Shown one piece after another: positions 16,240 to 25,178 of a DNA stretch of 64,000 nucleotides (the first letter of the stretch is position 1; each line of letters begins with the position of its first letter). Below the pieces are notes generated by a model, which worked only from the letters and a program-made list of their open reading frames with translations, searched no databases and was not told where the DNA came from. A program made the position numbers and the translations under genes. Source of the stretch: Burkholderia gladioli (GTDB lineage Bacteria > Pseudomonadota > Gammaproteobacteria > Burkholderiales > Burkholderiaceae). The stretch is taken from positions 62,001 through 126,000 of the forward strand of contig NZ_CP009323.1 in the NCBI RefSeq assembly GCF_000959725.1. The letters are read 5' to 3'.

Positions 16240-17274
16240 CTAGAACCTCATCCTGATACCCGCACCCAGGCTGTTGCCTGACGACACGCTGGTCATGGTG
16301 TCGTACCGCCACGCTGCATAGACGTCCGTGCGTTTCGAGAGCGGGTAGTCGTATCCGAGCACCACAGTCGACCAGCGGACGTCCGCGCCCTCTACAGGCC
16401 GCCGGAGCGTCCCCGCCCAGGACACCAGCACGCTGCCCGTTCCGACCTGCGCGCTGGCGCCTACCTGAACGGTATCGTCGGTAAGCTCATTGTTGTTGGT
16501 CACACGCTCGTACTCGAAATAGAGCTTTACCGCCTGCAGACGATACGCGGCTCCGACGAGCCACGCCGTCTGTTCCGTGGCGCCATTCAGAAAAAGCGAC
16601 GCCGTGTGGAGGCTCTGGACTGCTGCGGTTGCGGAAAACGGCCCCGCGAAGTAAAGCACGTTCGCGCTGTAGTTCGCCTGCCCTGCATGCCCCGCGACGC
16701 CCGCATTGCTGTACAGCAGACTTCCCGTCAGACCGCCAACCTCCGGCGACTGGTAGACGATCGAATCATCGATCGCCGTATCGCTTTGCACCGACGCAGC
16801 ACCCATCGCGGAACCCAGAAATGTGTGGACCACCATGGGCGAGAAGACAAACGAGTTGCCGAACGGGTTGAACAGCAGCGTGGACACGAACAGCAGGGAA
16901 TCATTACGCCCGAGGGTCAGCTGACCGAATTGCCCGCTCAAACCGACGAACGCCCTTCGCCCGAAGAAGGACTGCCCGTAGAACGCGCCTGACTGGCCAC
17001 CGTTGATCCGGTAAAAACTCTCGAGCGTGAAGATAGCCTTCATGCCACCGCCCAGATCCTCGGCGCCCGATATGCCCCAATACGACGTCGATAGCCCTCC
17101 CGAGCCCACCTCCCACGCGTTGCCCGCCGAGCCGGGCGTACGCACCACCCCGGCAAATGCATCGGCCAGACCGTAAAGAGACACTGACGACTGGGCATGC
17201 ACCATGCCCACTGCCAGGCACAACGACAGCGCTGCAAGACCTTTGCTGCATATTCCCCGCACATGCCTGCGCAT
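16240..17274 (-). CDS. Burkholderia-type general porin
   Basis: This 344-residue outer-membrane beta-barrel has a signal peptide (GLAALSLCLAVGMVHAQ) followed by SSVSLYGLADAFAGVV, the standard start of Gram-negative porins of the beta-proteobacterial OmpC type. ISGAEDLGGGMKAIFTLES, GRRAFVGLSGQFGQLTLGR and the terminal aromatic GAGIRMRF also fit. Ribosome site AAGGGGAAA supports the start at 17274. As the last gene of the ABC-transporter/amidase operon it probably admits that system's substrate. Confidence 0.9.
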   Translation of the reverse strand: MRRHVRGICSKGLAALSLCLAVGMVHAQSSVSLYGLADAFAGVVRTPGSAGNAWEVGSGGLSTSYWGISGAEDLGGGMKAIFTLESFYRINGGQSGAFYGQSFFGRRAFVGLSGQFGQLTLGRNDSLLFVSTLLFNPFGNSFVFSPMVVHTFLGSAMGAASVQSDTAIDDSIVYQSPEVGGLTGSLLYSNAGVAGHAGQANYSANVLYFAGPFSATAAVQSLHTASLFLNGATEQTAWLVGAAYRLQAVKLYFEYERVTNNNELTDDTVQVGASAQVGTGSVLVSWAGTLRRPVEGADVRWSTVVLGYDYPLSKRTDVYAAWRYDTMTSVSSGNSLGAGIRMRF

Positions 17275-17347
17275 GATTTCCCCTTTTATCGTTTGTGAGT
17301 GTTCTTCTGACGCTCGCCTTGCTGACGGCGCGATGTCTCGTCGCGCG

Positions 17348-17893
17348 TCACCCCGGCCTGACGCGCGCGAGCGGCCTTCCTCGGTCGGCCAGCGCAACGG
17401 CGACCAGCAGTTCGTGCGGGGCCGGCGAATCAGGTACGCAGAGCGATATCGTGTCGAAGTGGTCGAAGCTCCACATGTCCGTAACGCTGTGCAGCGGAAC
17501 GTCGATGCACGCACCAGGCGGCCCGCGCTTCGTTACGGACGGCATGATCGAGGACGCGCCAGGCAGGCAGTCGCGCACCGCCTTGCCGAGTCGCGGATGC
17601 AGAAGCGCTGCGCCCCACTCAAGCGGCACGCCTGTACCCGCGAGCGCCGCTTTCCCGTAACCCTGGATGTCTTCCCCCGCGCAACCGAGCGCGAGCAGCG
17701 CCCGTCCGGTGAGCATCCGGCCGAGCTCCGCGCCCGCCGCATACAGCGCCTCGAGCTCACCATCGACATCCAGGTCCGCCGGCTTCAGCACGGCAGCGGC
17801 AACGACCTGACGATGCGGAGGTGTCACGGCTGCACCGAATTCCGCGCACCGCTCAACAAGATGGATCACGATCCGCGTAATCTGGACGTTCAT
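17348..17893 (-). CDS. Amino acid synthesis family (DUF1185-like) protein
   Basis: This 181-residue protein resembles the PF06684 'amino acid synthesis' family: ITRIVIHLVERCAEFG at the start, GRALLALGCAGEDIQGYGKAAL, then LEWGAALLHPRLGKAVRDCL, IMPSVTKRGPPGACIDVPL and LCVPDSPAPHELLVAVALADRGRPLARV. Members occur beside amidases and amide/urea-type ABC transporters, but their reaction is not established to my knowledge. It starts in an ATGA overlap with the amidase stop, so the two are made together and may act on the same compound. Confidence 0.8.
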   Translation of the reverse strand: MNVQITRIVIHLVERCAEFGAAVTPPHRQVVAAAVLKPADLDVDGELEALYAAGAELGRMLTGRALLALGCAGEDIQGYGKAALAGTGVPLEWGAALLHPRLGKAVRDCLPGASSIMPSVTKRGPPGACIDVPLHSVTDMWSFDHFDTISLCVPDSPAPHELLVAVALADRGRPLARVRPG

Positions 17894-19305
17894 GGCGCGA
17901 TCTCCATGTCACCCGGAAGCTGCAGTTCCCCTGCCGGTGCCGGAAAATCTCCCCTCGCCAGCTCGTAAGCGCGCGCTGCGCGCAGTATCAGCGCATCGCT
18001 GCCTCGGGGGCCGATGATCTGCAAACCGACAGGCAGATCATCGGCGAATCCGCAAGGCACCGATATCGCGGGCAGTCCGGCCTGGTTGCACCACGCCGTC
18101 AGGACGGGCGCGTGACGCAGATGGGCCGGCAGCCCGGGAACCGGTGGTGGGCCGCAATGAAACGTCGGCGTGAGCAGCAGGTCGTGATGCTCGAAGAATG
18201 TCTCCATTGATGCCCTGAACGCATGACGGGCAAACAGCGCGTCGGCGAAGGTCGCGGTGTCCACCTGTGCGCCAGCATTCGCCAGTGCCTTCAGGTCGGG
18301 ATCGAGCACTGTCCTGTCCGCCTCTTCCATGTGCCGGACGCGCTGCGCGAAGAACACAGACCATTGGATCGAATGCATGCGTCCGTCCCCGTAGAATTCT
18401 GCAAGCGGTGCGACTTCAGTCTCGGCCACCCGCGTGCCGAGTGCCGCGAATGTGCTGACTTCCCTCCCGACACGTTCTGCAATGCGCGAGGTCACGGATA
18501 TACCCGCCGGGGACGCGCAATACGCTATGCGCAGACCCGCGATGCCGTCGTCAAGCGCACTGGAGTATCCGGACGAGGCCACCGTTGCCGAGCGTCCTGC
18601 GATGCTCTCGTGAGTCATTGCATCAAGCATCAGCGCTGCGTCGTGTACGTTCCGTGCCATCGGCCCCTGCGTTGACAGAGCCGTCCATGACGTTGCTGAA
18701 CCGGCCGGTACGAGCCCGAACGTGGGCTTGAACCCGACCACGCCGCTCCAGCAGGCGGGAATCCGGATCGACCCGCCGCCGTCGGTCGCTAGCGACAGCG
18801 GGCCCATGCCCAGCGCAACCGCGACCGCCGATCCCCCGCTGCTGCCTCCCGGCGAAAGCCGCGTATCCCACGGATTGCGCGTCGCACCTGTCAACAGACA
18901 GTCGGTGACGATCTTGTTGCCGAACTCGGAAGTCGTTGTTTTGCCGAACGGTATGGCGCCCGCGCGCCGCAGGCGCGCCACGGCCGGCGCATCGGCGTCT
19001 TCGCGGTCTGGGGAAGTGGTCCATGACCCATGCCGTGTTGGAAGACCTGCTACGGCGACGAGATCCTTGACCGATACCGGTACGCCATCAAGCGGACCGC
19101 ACGGCTCGCCGCGCATCCACCGCCGCTCGGCCTCCCCGGCGGCCGACATCGCCCCTTCCTCGTCCAGGGCGCAGAACGCGTTGACAACCGGATCGAGCTT
19201 CGTGATGCGGTCCAGTACCGCGCACATGACCTCGACGGGAGAGAGCGTGCGCTGCCTGAACCCGACCACCATCTGATTCGCACCCAGCATGACAATTTCA
19301 CTCAT
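17890..19305 (-). CDS. Amidase-signature hydrolase
   Basis: This 471-residue amidase-signature enzyme has the catalytic Ser-cisSer-Lys set: Lys80 (GVPVSVKDLV), Ser155 (SPGGSSGG) and Ser179 (TDGGGSIRIP). It should hydrolyse a carboxamide to acid plus ammonia or amine; the substrate is unknown. The start at 19305 has ribosome site AAGGA seven bases upstream. Placement between the binding protein and the DUF1185 gene suggests it processes the imported substrate. A clear paralogue with identical catalytic numbering lies at 25236-26660. Confidence 0.9.
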   Translation of the reverse strand: MSEIVMLGANQMVVGFRQRTLSPVEVMCAVLDRITKLDPVVNAFCALDEEGAMSAAGEAERRWMRGEPCGPLDGVPVSVKDLVAVAGLPTRHGSWTTSPDREDADAPAVARLRRAGAIPFGKTTTSEFGNKIVTDCLLTGATRNPWDTRLSPGGSSGGSAVAVALGMGPLSLATDGGGSIRIPACWSGVVGFKPTFGLVPAGSATSWTALSTQGPMARNVHDAALMLDAMTHESIAGRSATVASSGYSSALDDGIAGLRIAYCASPAGISVTSRIAERVGREVSTFAALGTRVAETEVAPLAEFYGDGRMHSIQWSVFFAQRVRHMEEADRTVLDPDLKALANAGAQVDTATFADALFARHAFRASMETFFEHHDLLLTPTFHCGPPPVPGLPAHLRHAPVLTAWCNQAGLPAISVPCGFADDLPVGLQIIGPRGSDALILRAARAYELARGDFPAPAGELQLPGDMEIAP

Positions 19306-19359
19306 TATGTAGTCCTTATCTATTAGCACGCACCCTTTCGCAGGGTGATGAGGCCACGC

Positions 19360-20538
19360 CTATCCTTCACAAACCGGCGTTACCGGGCCGGTGGATGCCA
19401 GGATCGAAAAGCTGTTGTCGGCGAGCGCCTGACCGATCCGTGTCTGGCAGAGCACATGACCGCCGTCGTGACTCACCCCCGTTTTGCCACGCGGCAGGGC
19501 AACGGAGACGGCGGCCAACGCAGCCCTGACGCGGCCGGCGTCGACACTACCCGCCGACCCGACGGCCTCGGCGAAAAGACGAATGCCGGCATACGTGTTC
19601 TCGCCATGCGGCAACACCACGGCATAGCGGCCAAGGCGGGGATCGCGGGCATCGGCGTAATGCTCCGTATAGCGCGTGAGAAACGCCTGGTTTTCCGGGT
19701 TACCGAGGCTCATGAAGTATGACGACACGCCGATCGTGCCGGTCGATGCCCCCGTGGTTGCGATCGAGAGGGACTCGTGCGCAATGTCCGTCACCAGTTG
19801 CGGTTTCATCGCGAACGACCGGTACTGCTTCACGAACGTCACCGGGTCGTCCCCGATGCTGTGCCACACGATCTGCGGATTCGAACTGGCGACCCGTTGC
19901 AGGACCGCACCGTAGTCGCGCGTGCCGAAGGGCAGCCAGTAGACGTCGAGGAACTTCCCGCCATGGCGGGCCACCGCCGCCTGCAGCTGCGGGATCAGCA
20001 CCTTCCGGTTGCTGCCGATGTCCGAGACGACTGCACAGACGGACCGTCCACCGTCACGCATGAGCCAAGCAATGAGCGGCTCGATCCGCTGGCTCGCAGC
20101 CAGCCCGGTCGTGAGCAGTTGCGGGTCGCATCGTCCTTCGTCGAAGTTCGGATAGACGATGAGCTTTCGCGCCGCCCTTGACGCCTGCAGCGCCGCTTCG
20201 CGCTCGGACGGCAGCACCATACCCGTGATCATCGCGACATCGTCACGCATGAAAAGTTGCCGTGCCTTCTCCAGTGTCACGGCCGTGGACATCTGCGTGT
20301 CCTCAACACTCAGCTGCAGCGGCCGGCCAAGCAGCCCGCCCGCCGCATTAATCTCGCCCACTGCCAGCGCGGCACAGTTGCGGTTGGTCTGGCCCACACG
20401 CGTCAGCGGACCGCTGAGCGGTGCGAGCAGCCCGATCTTCAATGGCTCCGCTCCACGTGCGAACGGAGAGACAGCCGACGCTGCAAGGGACGCGGCCGCA
20501 CCAAGCAGCACGCTTCGGGAAAAGTCACGACGGTTCAT
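19360..20538 (-). CDS. ABC transporter periplasmic binding protein, amide/urea type
   Basis: This 392-residue exported binding protein has a Tat-type signal: MNRRDFSRSVLLGAAASLAA with the RRDF twin-arginine core, cut near ARGA. The mature part has IGLLAPLSGPLTRVGQTNRN and AVGEINAAGGLLGRPLQL, as in Leu/amide/urea binding proteins (peripla_BP_5), and VYPNFDEGRCDPQLLTTGLA, NPENQAFLTRYTEHYADA and HGENTYAGIRLFAEAV, reminiscent of AmiC/UrtA. It delivers the ligand to the permeases encoded upstream. A GTG 12 bases upstream is a possible alternative start. Confidence 0.88.
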   Translation of the reverse strand: MNRRDFSRSVLLGAAASLAASAVSPFARGAEPLKIGLLAPLSGPLTRVGQTNRNCAALAVGEINAAGGLLGRPLQLSVEDTQMSTAVTLEKARQLFMRDDVAMITGMVLPSEREAALQASRAARKLIVYPNFDEGRCDPQLLTTGLAASQRIEPLIAWLMRDGGRSVCAVVSDIGSNRKVLIPQLQAAVARHGGKFLDVYWLPFGTRDYGAVLQRVASSNPQIVWHSIGDDPVTFVKQYRSFAMKPQLVTDIAHESLSIATTGASTGTIGVSSYFMSLGNPENQAFLTRYTEHYADARDPRLGRYAVVLPHGENTYAGIRLFAEAVGSAGSVDAGRVRAALAAVSVALPRGKTGVSHDGGHVLCQTRIGQALADNSFSILASTGPVTPVCEG

Positions 20539-20566
20539 GCGTTTTCTCACTTGATATCGCTGGGTT

Positions 20567-21310
20567 TCACTGGATGCTTTCATGAGGCAAGTCCGGCGCA
20601 GGCTCCGCAGCCGGAGAGAGATAGCGCGCGAGCGGGTGTTCGCCTCGGTCGCCCGGTTGCGGTTCGACGGCGCCGGCATGCACGAGGCGACCATTGCTGA
20701 GCACGATGCAACGCTGCGCGCTCTGAAGGACGAGATCGAGATTCTGTTCGACAAGGAGCACCGCCAGCTTCGAGCGGCGGCACAGTTCCGGAATCACTTC
20801 GCCGATACGCTCGACCAGGTTAGGCTGCACGCCATCGGACGGCTCATCCAGCAGGAGCAGTTTTGGACGGCCGCACAGGGTGCGTGCGATGGCGAGGACC
20901 TGCTGCTCACCACCCGAGAGCGTGCCGCCCTGCTGCGACAGACGCGACCCGAGCACCGGGAAGTAATCGAATACCTCGTCGATGATGTCCGCCCCACCGG
21001 CGGCCTGCGTGCCGATCAGCAGGTTCTCCCGCACGGTCAGTTTCGGAAAGATCCAGCGTCCCTGCGGCACAAGTCCGATGCCCCGGCGTGCAATCTCGTG
21101 CGTGCGCAGGCCCCTGACCGGCTGCCCGAGGAAGGACACCTGCCCACTCACACGCGGCAGCAACCCCATGAGCGCCTTCACCAGGGTAGTCTTGCCGGCA
21201 CCGTTGCACCCAAGCACACCGACCACCTCGTTCGGCAGTACGTCCAGCGTGAGGTTGTGAACCACATCCACGTCGCCGTATCCGGCGCACAGGTTTTCAA
21301 TGCGCAGCAT
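20567..21310 (-). CDS. Liv/Urt-type ABC ATPase (LivF-like)
   Basis: This 247-residue ATPase has Walker A GCNGAGKTT, signature LSGGEQQVLAIARTL and Walker B KLLLLDEPSDG, with RGIGLVPQGRWIFPKLTVRENL, the LivF/UrtE pattern. The start (MLRIENLCAGYG) at 21310 overlaps the LivG-like gene by 14 bases. With the LivG-like ATPase it forms the ATPase pair of the importer. Confidence 0.92.
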   Translation of the reverse strand: MLRIENLCAGYGDVDVVHNLTLDVLPNEVVGVLGCNGAGKTTLVKALMGLLPRVSGQVSFLGQPVRGLRTHEIARRGIGLVPQGRWIFPKLTVRENLLIGTQAAGGADIIDEVFDYFPVLGSRLSQQGGTLSGGEQQVLAIARTLCGRPKLLLLDEPSDGVQPNLVERIGEVIPELCRRSKLAVLLVEQNLDLVLQSAQRCIVLSNGRLVHAGAVEPQPGDRGEHPLARYLSPAAEPAPDLPHESIQ

Positions 21311-22031
21311 GTGTCGCCCCCCGCCCCAGATAGATGCGGCGGATCTCCTCGTCGTTCGCGATCTCCGCATACGATCCCCTTCGAACCACCTCTCCCCGAT
21401 GCATGACCCATGTCTCACACGCGAGAGATTGCACGAAGCCCAGGTCGTGTTCGATGGCGAGCACCGCGCACCGCTCCCGTAGCCGGTGGATGAGGCGCAC
21501 CAGCCGCTGCGAGTCCTTCGCGGACAGACCGGCTGCGGGTTCGTCGAGGAGCAGCAATGCGGGCTGGCACATGATCGCCATGCCGATTTCGAGCCACTGC
21601 CGCTCGCCGTGCGGCAGATGCGAGGCGAGCTCGCCCGCCTGCCCGGTGAGCCCAATCTCCTCCAACACCGCGTCAGGATCGGGCATCGGCGAAGCCCGGT
21701 GAGCCGCAACGCCCAGACCGGCCACCGCGAGGTTGTCGCGCACCGTCATCGTGAGGAAGGTGTTGGTCCCCTGAAACTTGCGCACCACGCCGCGCCGGCA
21801 AAAGGCGTGCATCGGGCGGCCCCTCATCCGTTCGCCATCGAGATACAGTTCGCCGGAACCGGGGGCAATCGCGCCTGAGAGCAGGCCAACAAGCGTGCTC
21901 TTGCCCGCGCCGTTCGGGCCGATCACGCACAGCAGGTCATGTGGCGCAATCGTGATGTCCACACCGGCCACGGCGTTTACTCCACCGAATGCGCGAGAGA
22001 GGCCTGTGCCCTGAAGAAACTGGGTGTCCAT
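21297..22031 (-). CDS. Liv/Urt-type ABC ATPase (LivG-like)
   Basis: This 244-residue ATPase has Walker A GPNGAGKST, Walker B ALLLLDEPAAGLS and a signature region LPHGERQWLEIGMAI, which departs from LSGGQ in the way LivG/UrtD proteins often do. The RKFQGTNTFLTMTVRDNLAVA segment is typical. Its ATG overlaps the upstream permease stop by one base (TAATG). It pairs with the LivF-like ATPase. Confidence 0.92.
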   Translation of the reverse strand: MDTQFLQGTGLSRAFGGVNAVAGVDITIAPHDLLCVIGPNGAGKSTLVGLLSGAIAPGSGELYLDGERMRGRPMHAFCRRGVVRKFQGTNTFLTMTVRDNLAVAGLGVAAHRASPMPDPDAVLEEIGLTGQAGELASHLPHGERQWLEIGMAIMCQPALLLLDEPAAGLSAKDSQRLVRLIHRLRERCAVLAIEHDLGFVQSLACETWVMHRGEVVRRGSYAEIANDEEIRRIYLGRGATHAAH

Positions 22032-23104
22032 TACCGTTCCTCCTGTGCATGGTCCGCACGATGAACCAGTGGTCTGCTCCATGGCGTTCGGGCAACGCGG
22101 CGCGCGGCCTCCACCAATCCATGGAGTCGCAGTCCGTTCGGCATGAAGAGCACACAGCCGAGAAACAGGCCACCCAGGATCAGGGGCCAGCCGTCCGTGC
22201 TGTAGCTGGAGACGGTCTGCCTGAGGAGTGTCAGAACGACGGCGGCGACAACGGGTCCAACGGTTCTTCCCCGGCCGCCGATCGCCACCCAGAGAATGAC
22301 CTCGGTGGCAAGCAGCGGCGAGAACACGTCCGGTGCCACCACACCCGAGCAGGCCGCCATCAACGCGCCCGCTATCGCCGCAAGTACTGCCGACGCGACG
22401 AAGACGAGCAGCAGGTGAAACGACGTGTGATAGCCGCACGCCTTTGCCCGCCATTCGTTGGTGGCGATCGCATCGAGCACCTTGCCGTAGCGACTGCGGC
22501 ACACAAGCCACACCAGGCCTGTCGCGGCAAGCAGAAAGACGGCCACCGTGTACCAGGATGCGCTCGGGCCGCCCAGGTCGAACGTGTGGCTGCCCACGCC
22601 GAACGACAGTCCGGGGATGGCCAGGATGCCCGTATCTCCTCCTGTGACCGACTGCCAGCTGACAGCGAGCTGCTGTGCGACGATCAGCACGGCCAGGCTG
22701 ATGATCGCAAAGAAGTGAAGCCTTACTCCGGCAAAGAGCAGGAAATAGCCAATCACGGCGGCGACAGCCACAGCGCAGAACATGCCGGCCGCGAGCCCCA
22801 TCAGAGGAGCCTGTCCGAACTGGACGGTCGTGACGGCAAATCCGTAAGCGCCGAGACCCAGGAACGTCGTATGCCCGAGCGTGAGTACTCCGGCCCGTCC
22901 CCAGAGCAGGTCATAGCTCAATGCGAGAATTCCCATCACCAGCGCATCGCGCACCATCGACAGCAGCCAGGGACCGGCAAAAAAAGGCACGATCACAACA
23001 GTTGCCACCGCTGCGCCCCACATCAGCAGGGGCGGAACATCCCGGGGGCTGAAAACCGGTTGTGAGAACCATAGCCGCAGGCGGCCTGTATGTTTTCCAG
23101 ACAT
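22031..23104 (-). CDS. Branched-chain amino acid/amide ABC permease (LivM-like)
   Basis: This 357-residue inner-membrane permease has about ten hydrophobic segments and the LivM-family sequences LALSYDLLWGRAGVLTLGHT, RLHFFAIISLAVLIVAQQLA, RYGKVLDAIATNEWRAKACG and GRGRTVGPVVAAVVLT. The start at 23104 lies six bases after the LivH-like stop; longer in-frame starts run inside that gene. It forms the importer channel with the LivH-like permease. Confidence 0.9.
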   Translation of the reverse strand: MSGKHTGRLRLWFSQPVFSPRDVPPLLMWGAAVATVVIVPFFAGPWLLSMVRDALVMGILALSYDLLWGRAGVLTLGHTTFLGLGAYGFAVTTVQFGQAPLMGLAAGMFCAVAVAAVIGYFLLFAGVRLHFFAIISLAVLIVAQQLAVSWQSVTGGDTGILAIPGLSFGVGSHTFDLGGPSASWYTVAVFLLAATGLVWLVCRSRYGKVLDAIATNEWRAKACGYHTSFHLLLVFVASAVLAAIAGALMAACSGVVAPDVFSPLLATEVILWVAIGGRGRTVGPVVAAVVLTLLRQTVSSYSTDGWPLILGGLFLGCVLFMPNGLRLHGLVEAARRVARTPWSRPLVHRADHAQEER

Positions 23105-23109
23105 ACGCT

Positions 23110-23985
23110 TTATCCTTTGCCGAGAAGCTGATGCGCCGCACTGAATCCCGGAATCAGCCCTTGCGGCCTGAACCGGATGACCACAATGGAGAGGACCAGC
23201 ACCAGTGCAGAAGCGAGTGAGGGATCGACGCGATAGCCCAGCAGCGTTTCGGCCGTGCCGATGACTACGCTGCCCAGGATGCTGCCCGCGATCGATCCGA
23301 TGCCGCCCAGTACGATCACGAGGAACGCCTTGGCGAGATACGAGACGCCCAGATGCGACTCCACCGAAACCATGGGCGCGACGAGCACGCCGGCGAGCGA
23401 GGCAAGCGCCGCACCGCCGCAGAAGGCAATGCGATTCAGGCGCCGGGTGTCGATGCCGGTGGCCTCGGCCATCGCCGGGTGCTGGATCACGGCACGCAGT
23501 TGCGTACCAAAGCGCGTACGGGCGAATAGCAGCCAGCACCCTGCGGTGACCGTCAGCGCAACAGCAATCACGAAGATCCGGTAGGCCGGATAGCTACCGC
23601 CGGGGACCTGAACCGCTCCGTCGAGTGGGGCATACACGAGCATTGGCTGGGTACCGAAGATGAGCTCCAGTGCCTTCTGCAGGATCAGGCTGATCGCATA
23701 GGTTGCGAGGAGTGTGTCCAGCGGCCGGTCGTAGAGCACCCGGATGATGAAACGTTCGAGGCACCATCCGAGGAGCGCCCCGACAGCCGGTGCCACCAGC
23801 AGGGCAAGCCAGAAGGCCTGCTTTCCGCCAGCCGCCTGCGCGACTGCGAGCGCGTATGCGCCGATCGTGACCCACTCCGCATGTGCCAGATTCACAATGT
23901 CCATCATGCCGAAGACGATCGCGAGCCCAAGCGCCACCAGCATCAGGATGCTCACGTAACCCAGAATGTTGAGAATCGTCGTCAT
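23110..23985 (-). CDS. Branched-chain amino acid/amide ABC permease (LivH-like)
   Basis: This 291-residue inner-membrane permease has about eight hydrophobic segments. Family sequences are ALGLAIVFGMMDIVNLAHAE, RPLDTLLATYAISLILQKAL, RFGTQLRAVIQHPAMAEATG and LVIVLGGIGSIAGSILGSVV. It is the first gene of the minus-strand transporter/amidase/porin operon, so its promoter should lie in 23986-24151, the region it shares with the divergent Xre-type gene. Confidence 0.92.
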   Translation of the reverse strand: MTTILNILGYVSILMLVALGLAIVFGMMDIVNLAHAEWVTIGAYALAVAQAAGGKQAFWLALLVAPAVGALLGWCLERFIIRVLYDRPLDTLLATYAISLILQKALELIFGTQPMLVYAPLDGAVQVPGGSYPAYRIFVIAVALTVTAGCWLLFARTRFGTQLRAVIQHPAMAEATGIDTRRLNRIAFCGGAALASLAGVLVAPMVSVESHLGVSYLAKAFLVIVLGGIGSIAGSILGSVVIGTAETLLGYRVDPSLASALVLVLSIVVIRFRPQGLIPGFSAAHQLLGKG

Positions 23986-24101
23986 ATGAGCAAGTCCCCG
24001 TGTTCATGTCTGCGGAGCTCTCGCCCCCTTACGTGCAATCTGCAAACGAACCGCATTTCAGCTCCCCCGCCCCTCAAGGCAAAGAGTTTCTTAGGAAGAA
24101 G

Positions 24102-24118
24102 ACTAAGAAAATCTTAGT
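24102..24118. promoter_or_regulatory. Perfect 7-3-7 palindrome, likely Xre operator
   Basis: ACTAAGA-AAA-TCTTAGT is a perfect inverted repeat 33 bases upstream of the first Xre-type gene and 117 bases upstream of the divergent transporter operon. Near-copies of the same 17-bp length recur at 24519-24535 and 24899-24915. Repetition beside tandem Xre genes suggests it is their binding site. Confidence 0.6.
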
Positions 24119-24151
24119 AAAAATGGCAAGCAATTCCCAGAGACTCAGAGG

Positions 24152-24511
24152 ATGCCGGATAAACACACGACATCCTCCGTTTTTGCAAAACGCCTGAAAG
24201 AGGCACGGATACGCTCGGGCCTGACCCAGGAGCAGCTCGGCATTAATGCAGGAATCGACGAATTCTCCGCCAGTGCCCGCATCAACCAGTACGAAAGAGG
24301 CAAGCACCTGCCCCACCTCGTGATGGGGCAACGCCTGGCGAGAACACTGCACGTCCCGACGTCGTTCCTTTACGAGGAGGACGATCTGCTTGCAGCCCTT
24401 CTCGCAACTGCGGCTCCGCTCACGCGTGCCAAGAAAAAGATTCTCCTTGCGAATGCCGAGACGCTGACACTATCACTATCCTCCAGGACCAGAAAACCAA
24501 GTAATGTTTAG
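24152..24511 (+). CDS. Xre-family transcriptional regulator (copy 1)
   Basis: This 119-residue protein has an N-terminal Cro/C1-type helix-turn-helix: FAKRLKEARIRSGLTQEQLG, then AGIDEFSASARINQYERGKH and LARTLHVPTSFLYEEDD. The C-terminal part is helical with no known effector domain. It is roughly two-thirds identical to the next gene at 24569. Both are short (about 110-120 residues), so they are probably simple repressors. It is divergent from the ABC transporter operon and could control it. Confidence 0.85.
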   Translation: MPDKHTTSSVFAKRLKEARIRSGLTQEQLGINAGIDEFSASARINQYERGKHLPHLVMGQRLARTLHVPTSFLYEEDDLLAALLATAAPLTRAKKKILLANAETLTLSLSSRTRKPSNV

Positions 24512-24518
24512 TCTTTCG

Positions 24519-24535
24519 ACTAAGAATTACTTAGT
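24519..24535. promoter_or_regulatory. Xre operator-like palindrome (copy 2)
   Basis: ACTAAG-AATTA-CTTAGT, six-base arms with a five-base spacer, is the same 17-bp length as the element at 24102. It lies between the two Xre genes, eight bases after the first stop and 34 bases before the second ATG, nearly the same distance as in copy 1. Confidence 0.6.
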
Positions 24536-24568
24536 AAAATTCCTGAGCGAATCCGGGAAACTCGCCGG

Positions 24569-24898
24569 ATGCCGCGCGATACACCCACTTCTGATGCCGT
24601 CTTCCCCCGACGCCTGAAACAGGCGCGACTGCGCTCGGGCTTCACCCAGGAGCAACTTGGCATCCAGGCGGGTATTGACGAATTCTCGGCCAGTACCCGC
24701 GTCAACCAGTACGAAAAGGGCAAACACACCCCGGCGATACAGACCAGCCAGCGTCTGGCGCGAGCACTCCTTGTCCCCACGGGCTTCCTCTACGAGGACG
24801 ACGACCTGCTCGCGAACCTGCTGGCAATCGCCGGCAGGCTGAGCAAGGAAAAGAAGCGAGTTCTCCTCGCCAGCGCAGAGAAACTCGCTCAGGAATAA
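24569..24898 (+). CDS. Xre-family transcriptional regulator (copy 2)
   Basis: This 109-residue Cro/C1-type regulator closely resembles its upstream neighbour: RRLKQARLRSGFTQEQLGIQ, AGIDEFSASTRVNQYEKGKH and LARALLVPTGFLYEDDD. The pair looks like a tandem duplication that included the operator. Differences cluster after the HTH (TPAIQTSQ against LPHLVMGQ), so the two may have diverged in oligomer contacts or ligand response. Confidence 0.85.
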   Translation: MPRDTPTSDAVFPRRLKQARLRSGFTQEQLGIQAGIDEFSASTRVNQYEKGKHTPAIQTSQRLARALLVPTGFLYEDDDLLANLLAIAGRLSKEKKRVLLASAEKLAQE

Positions 24899-24915
24899 AC
24901 TAAGATTTCCTGAGT
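24899..24915. promoter_or_regulatory. Xre operator-like element (copy 3, imperfect)
   Basis: ACTAAG-ATTTC-CTGAGT has the same 6-5-6 layout with one mismatch to copy 2's right arm. It begins at the last base of the second Xre stop codon. It may be a relic of a third duplication unit or a site acting on the amidase gene 320 bases downstream. Confidence 0.45.
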
Positions 24916-25088
24916 CTCAAAGCCAGCCGCAGACAACGCCATACCTGGCGCTTTGCCTGTACTGCAACCTGCGTCCTGATCGGACGACAACTCCTACGGA
25001 ATGCTTGGTGACGGCGCACTGCGACGTCCGTCAAACTCACGTCATGTCCTGAGCCGAGACTACTGCTTCGCCGCCAGGGTGTTGGCGC

Positions 25089-25104
25089 ATTTATGATCAT
25101 AAAT
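25089..25104. promoter_or_regulatory. Perfect 16-bp palindrome, likely GntR-type operator
   Basis: ATTTATGATCATAAAT is a perfect palindrome about 130 bases upstream of the amidase ATG. Its size and A/T-rich arms around a central GATC fit operators of FadR/FCD-type GntR regulators, one of which is encoded at 26716-27552. A 14/16 copy lies at 25209-25224. Confidence 0.6.
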
Positions 25105-25178
25105 TTACGTCGACAGTATGGGTATGTCAACGTCGGAAGATCGCTCGTTTACCCTGAATATCAATTCCCCATCGATTC

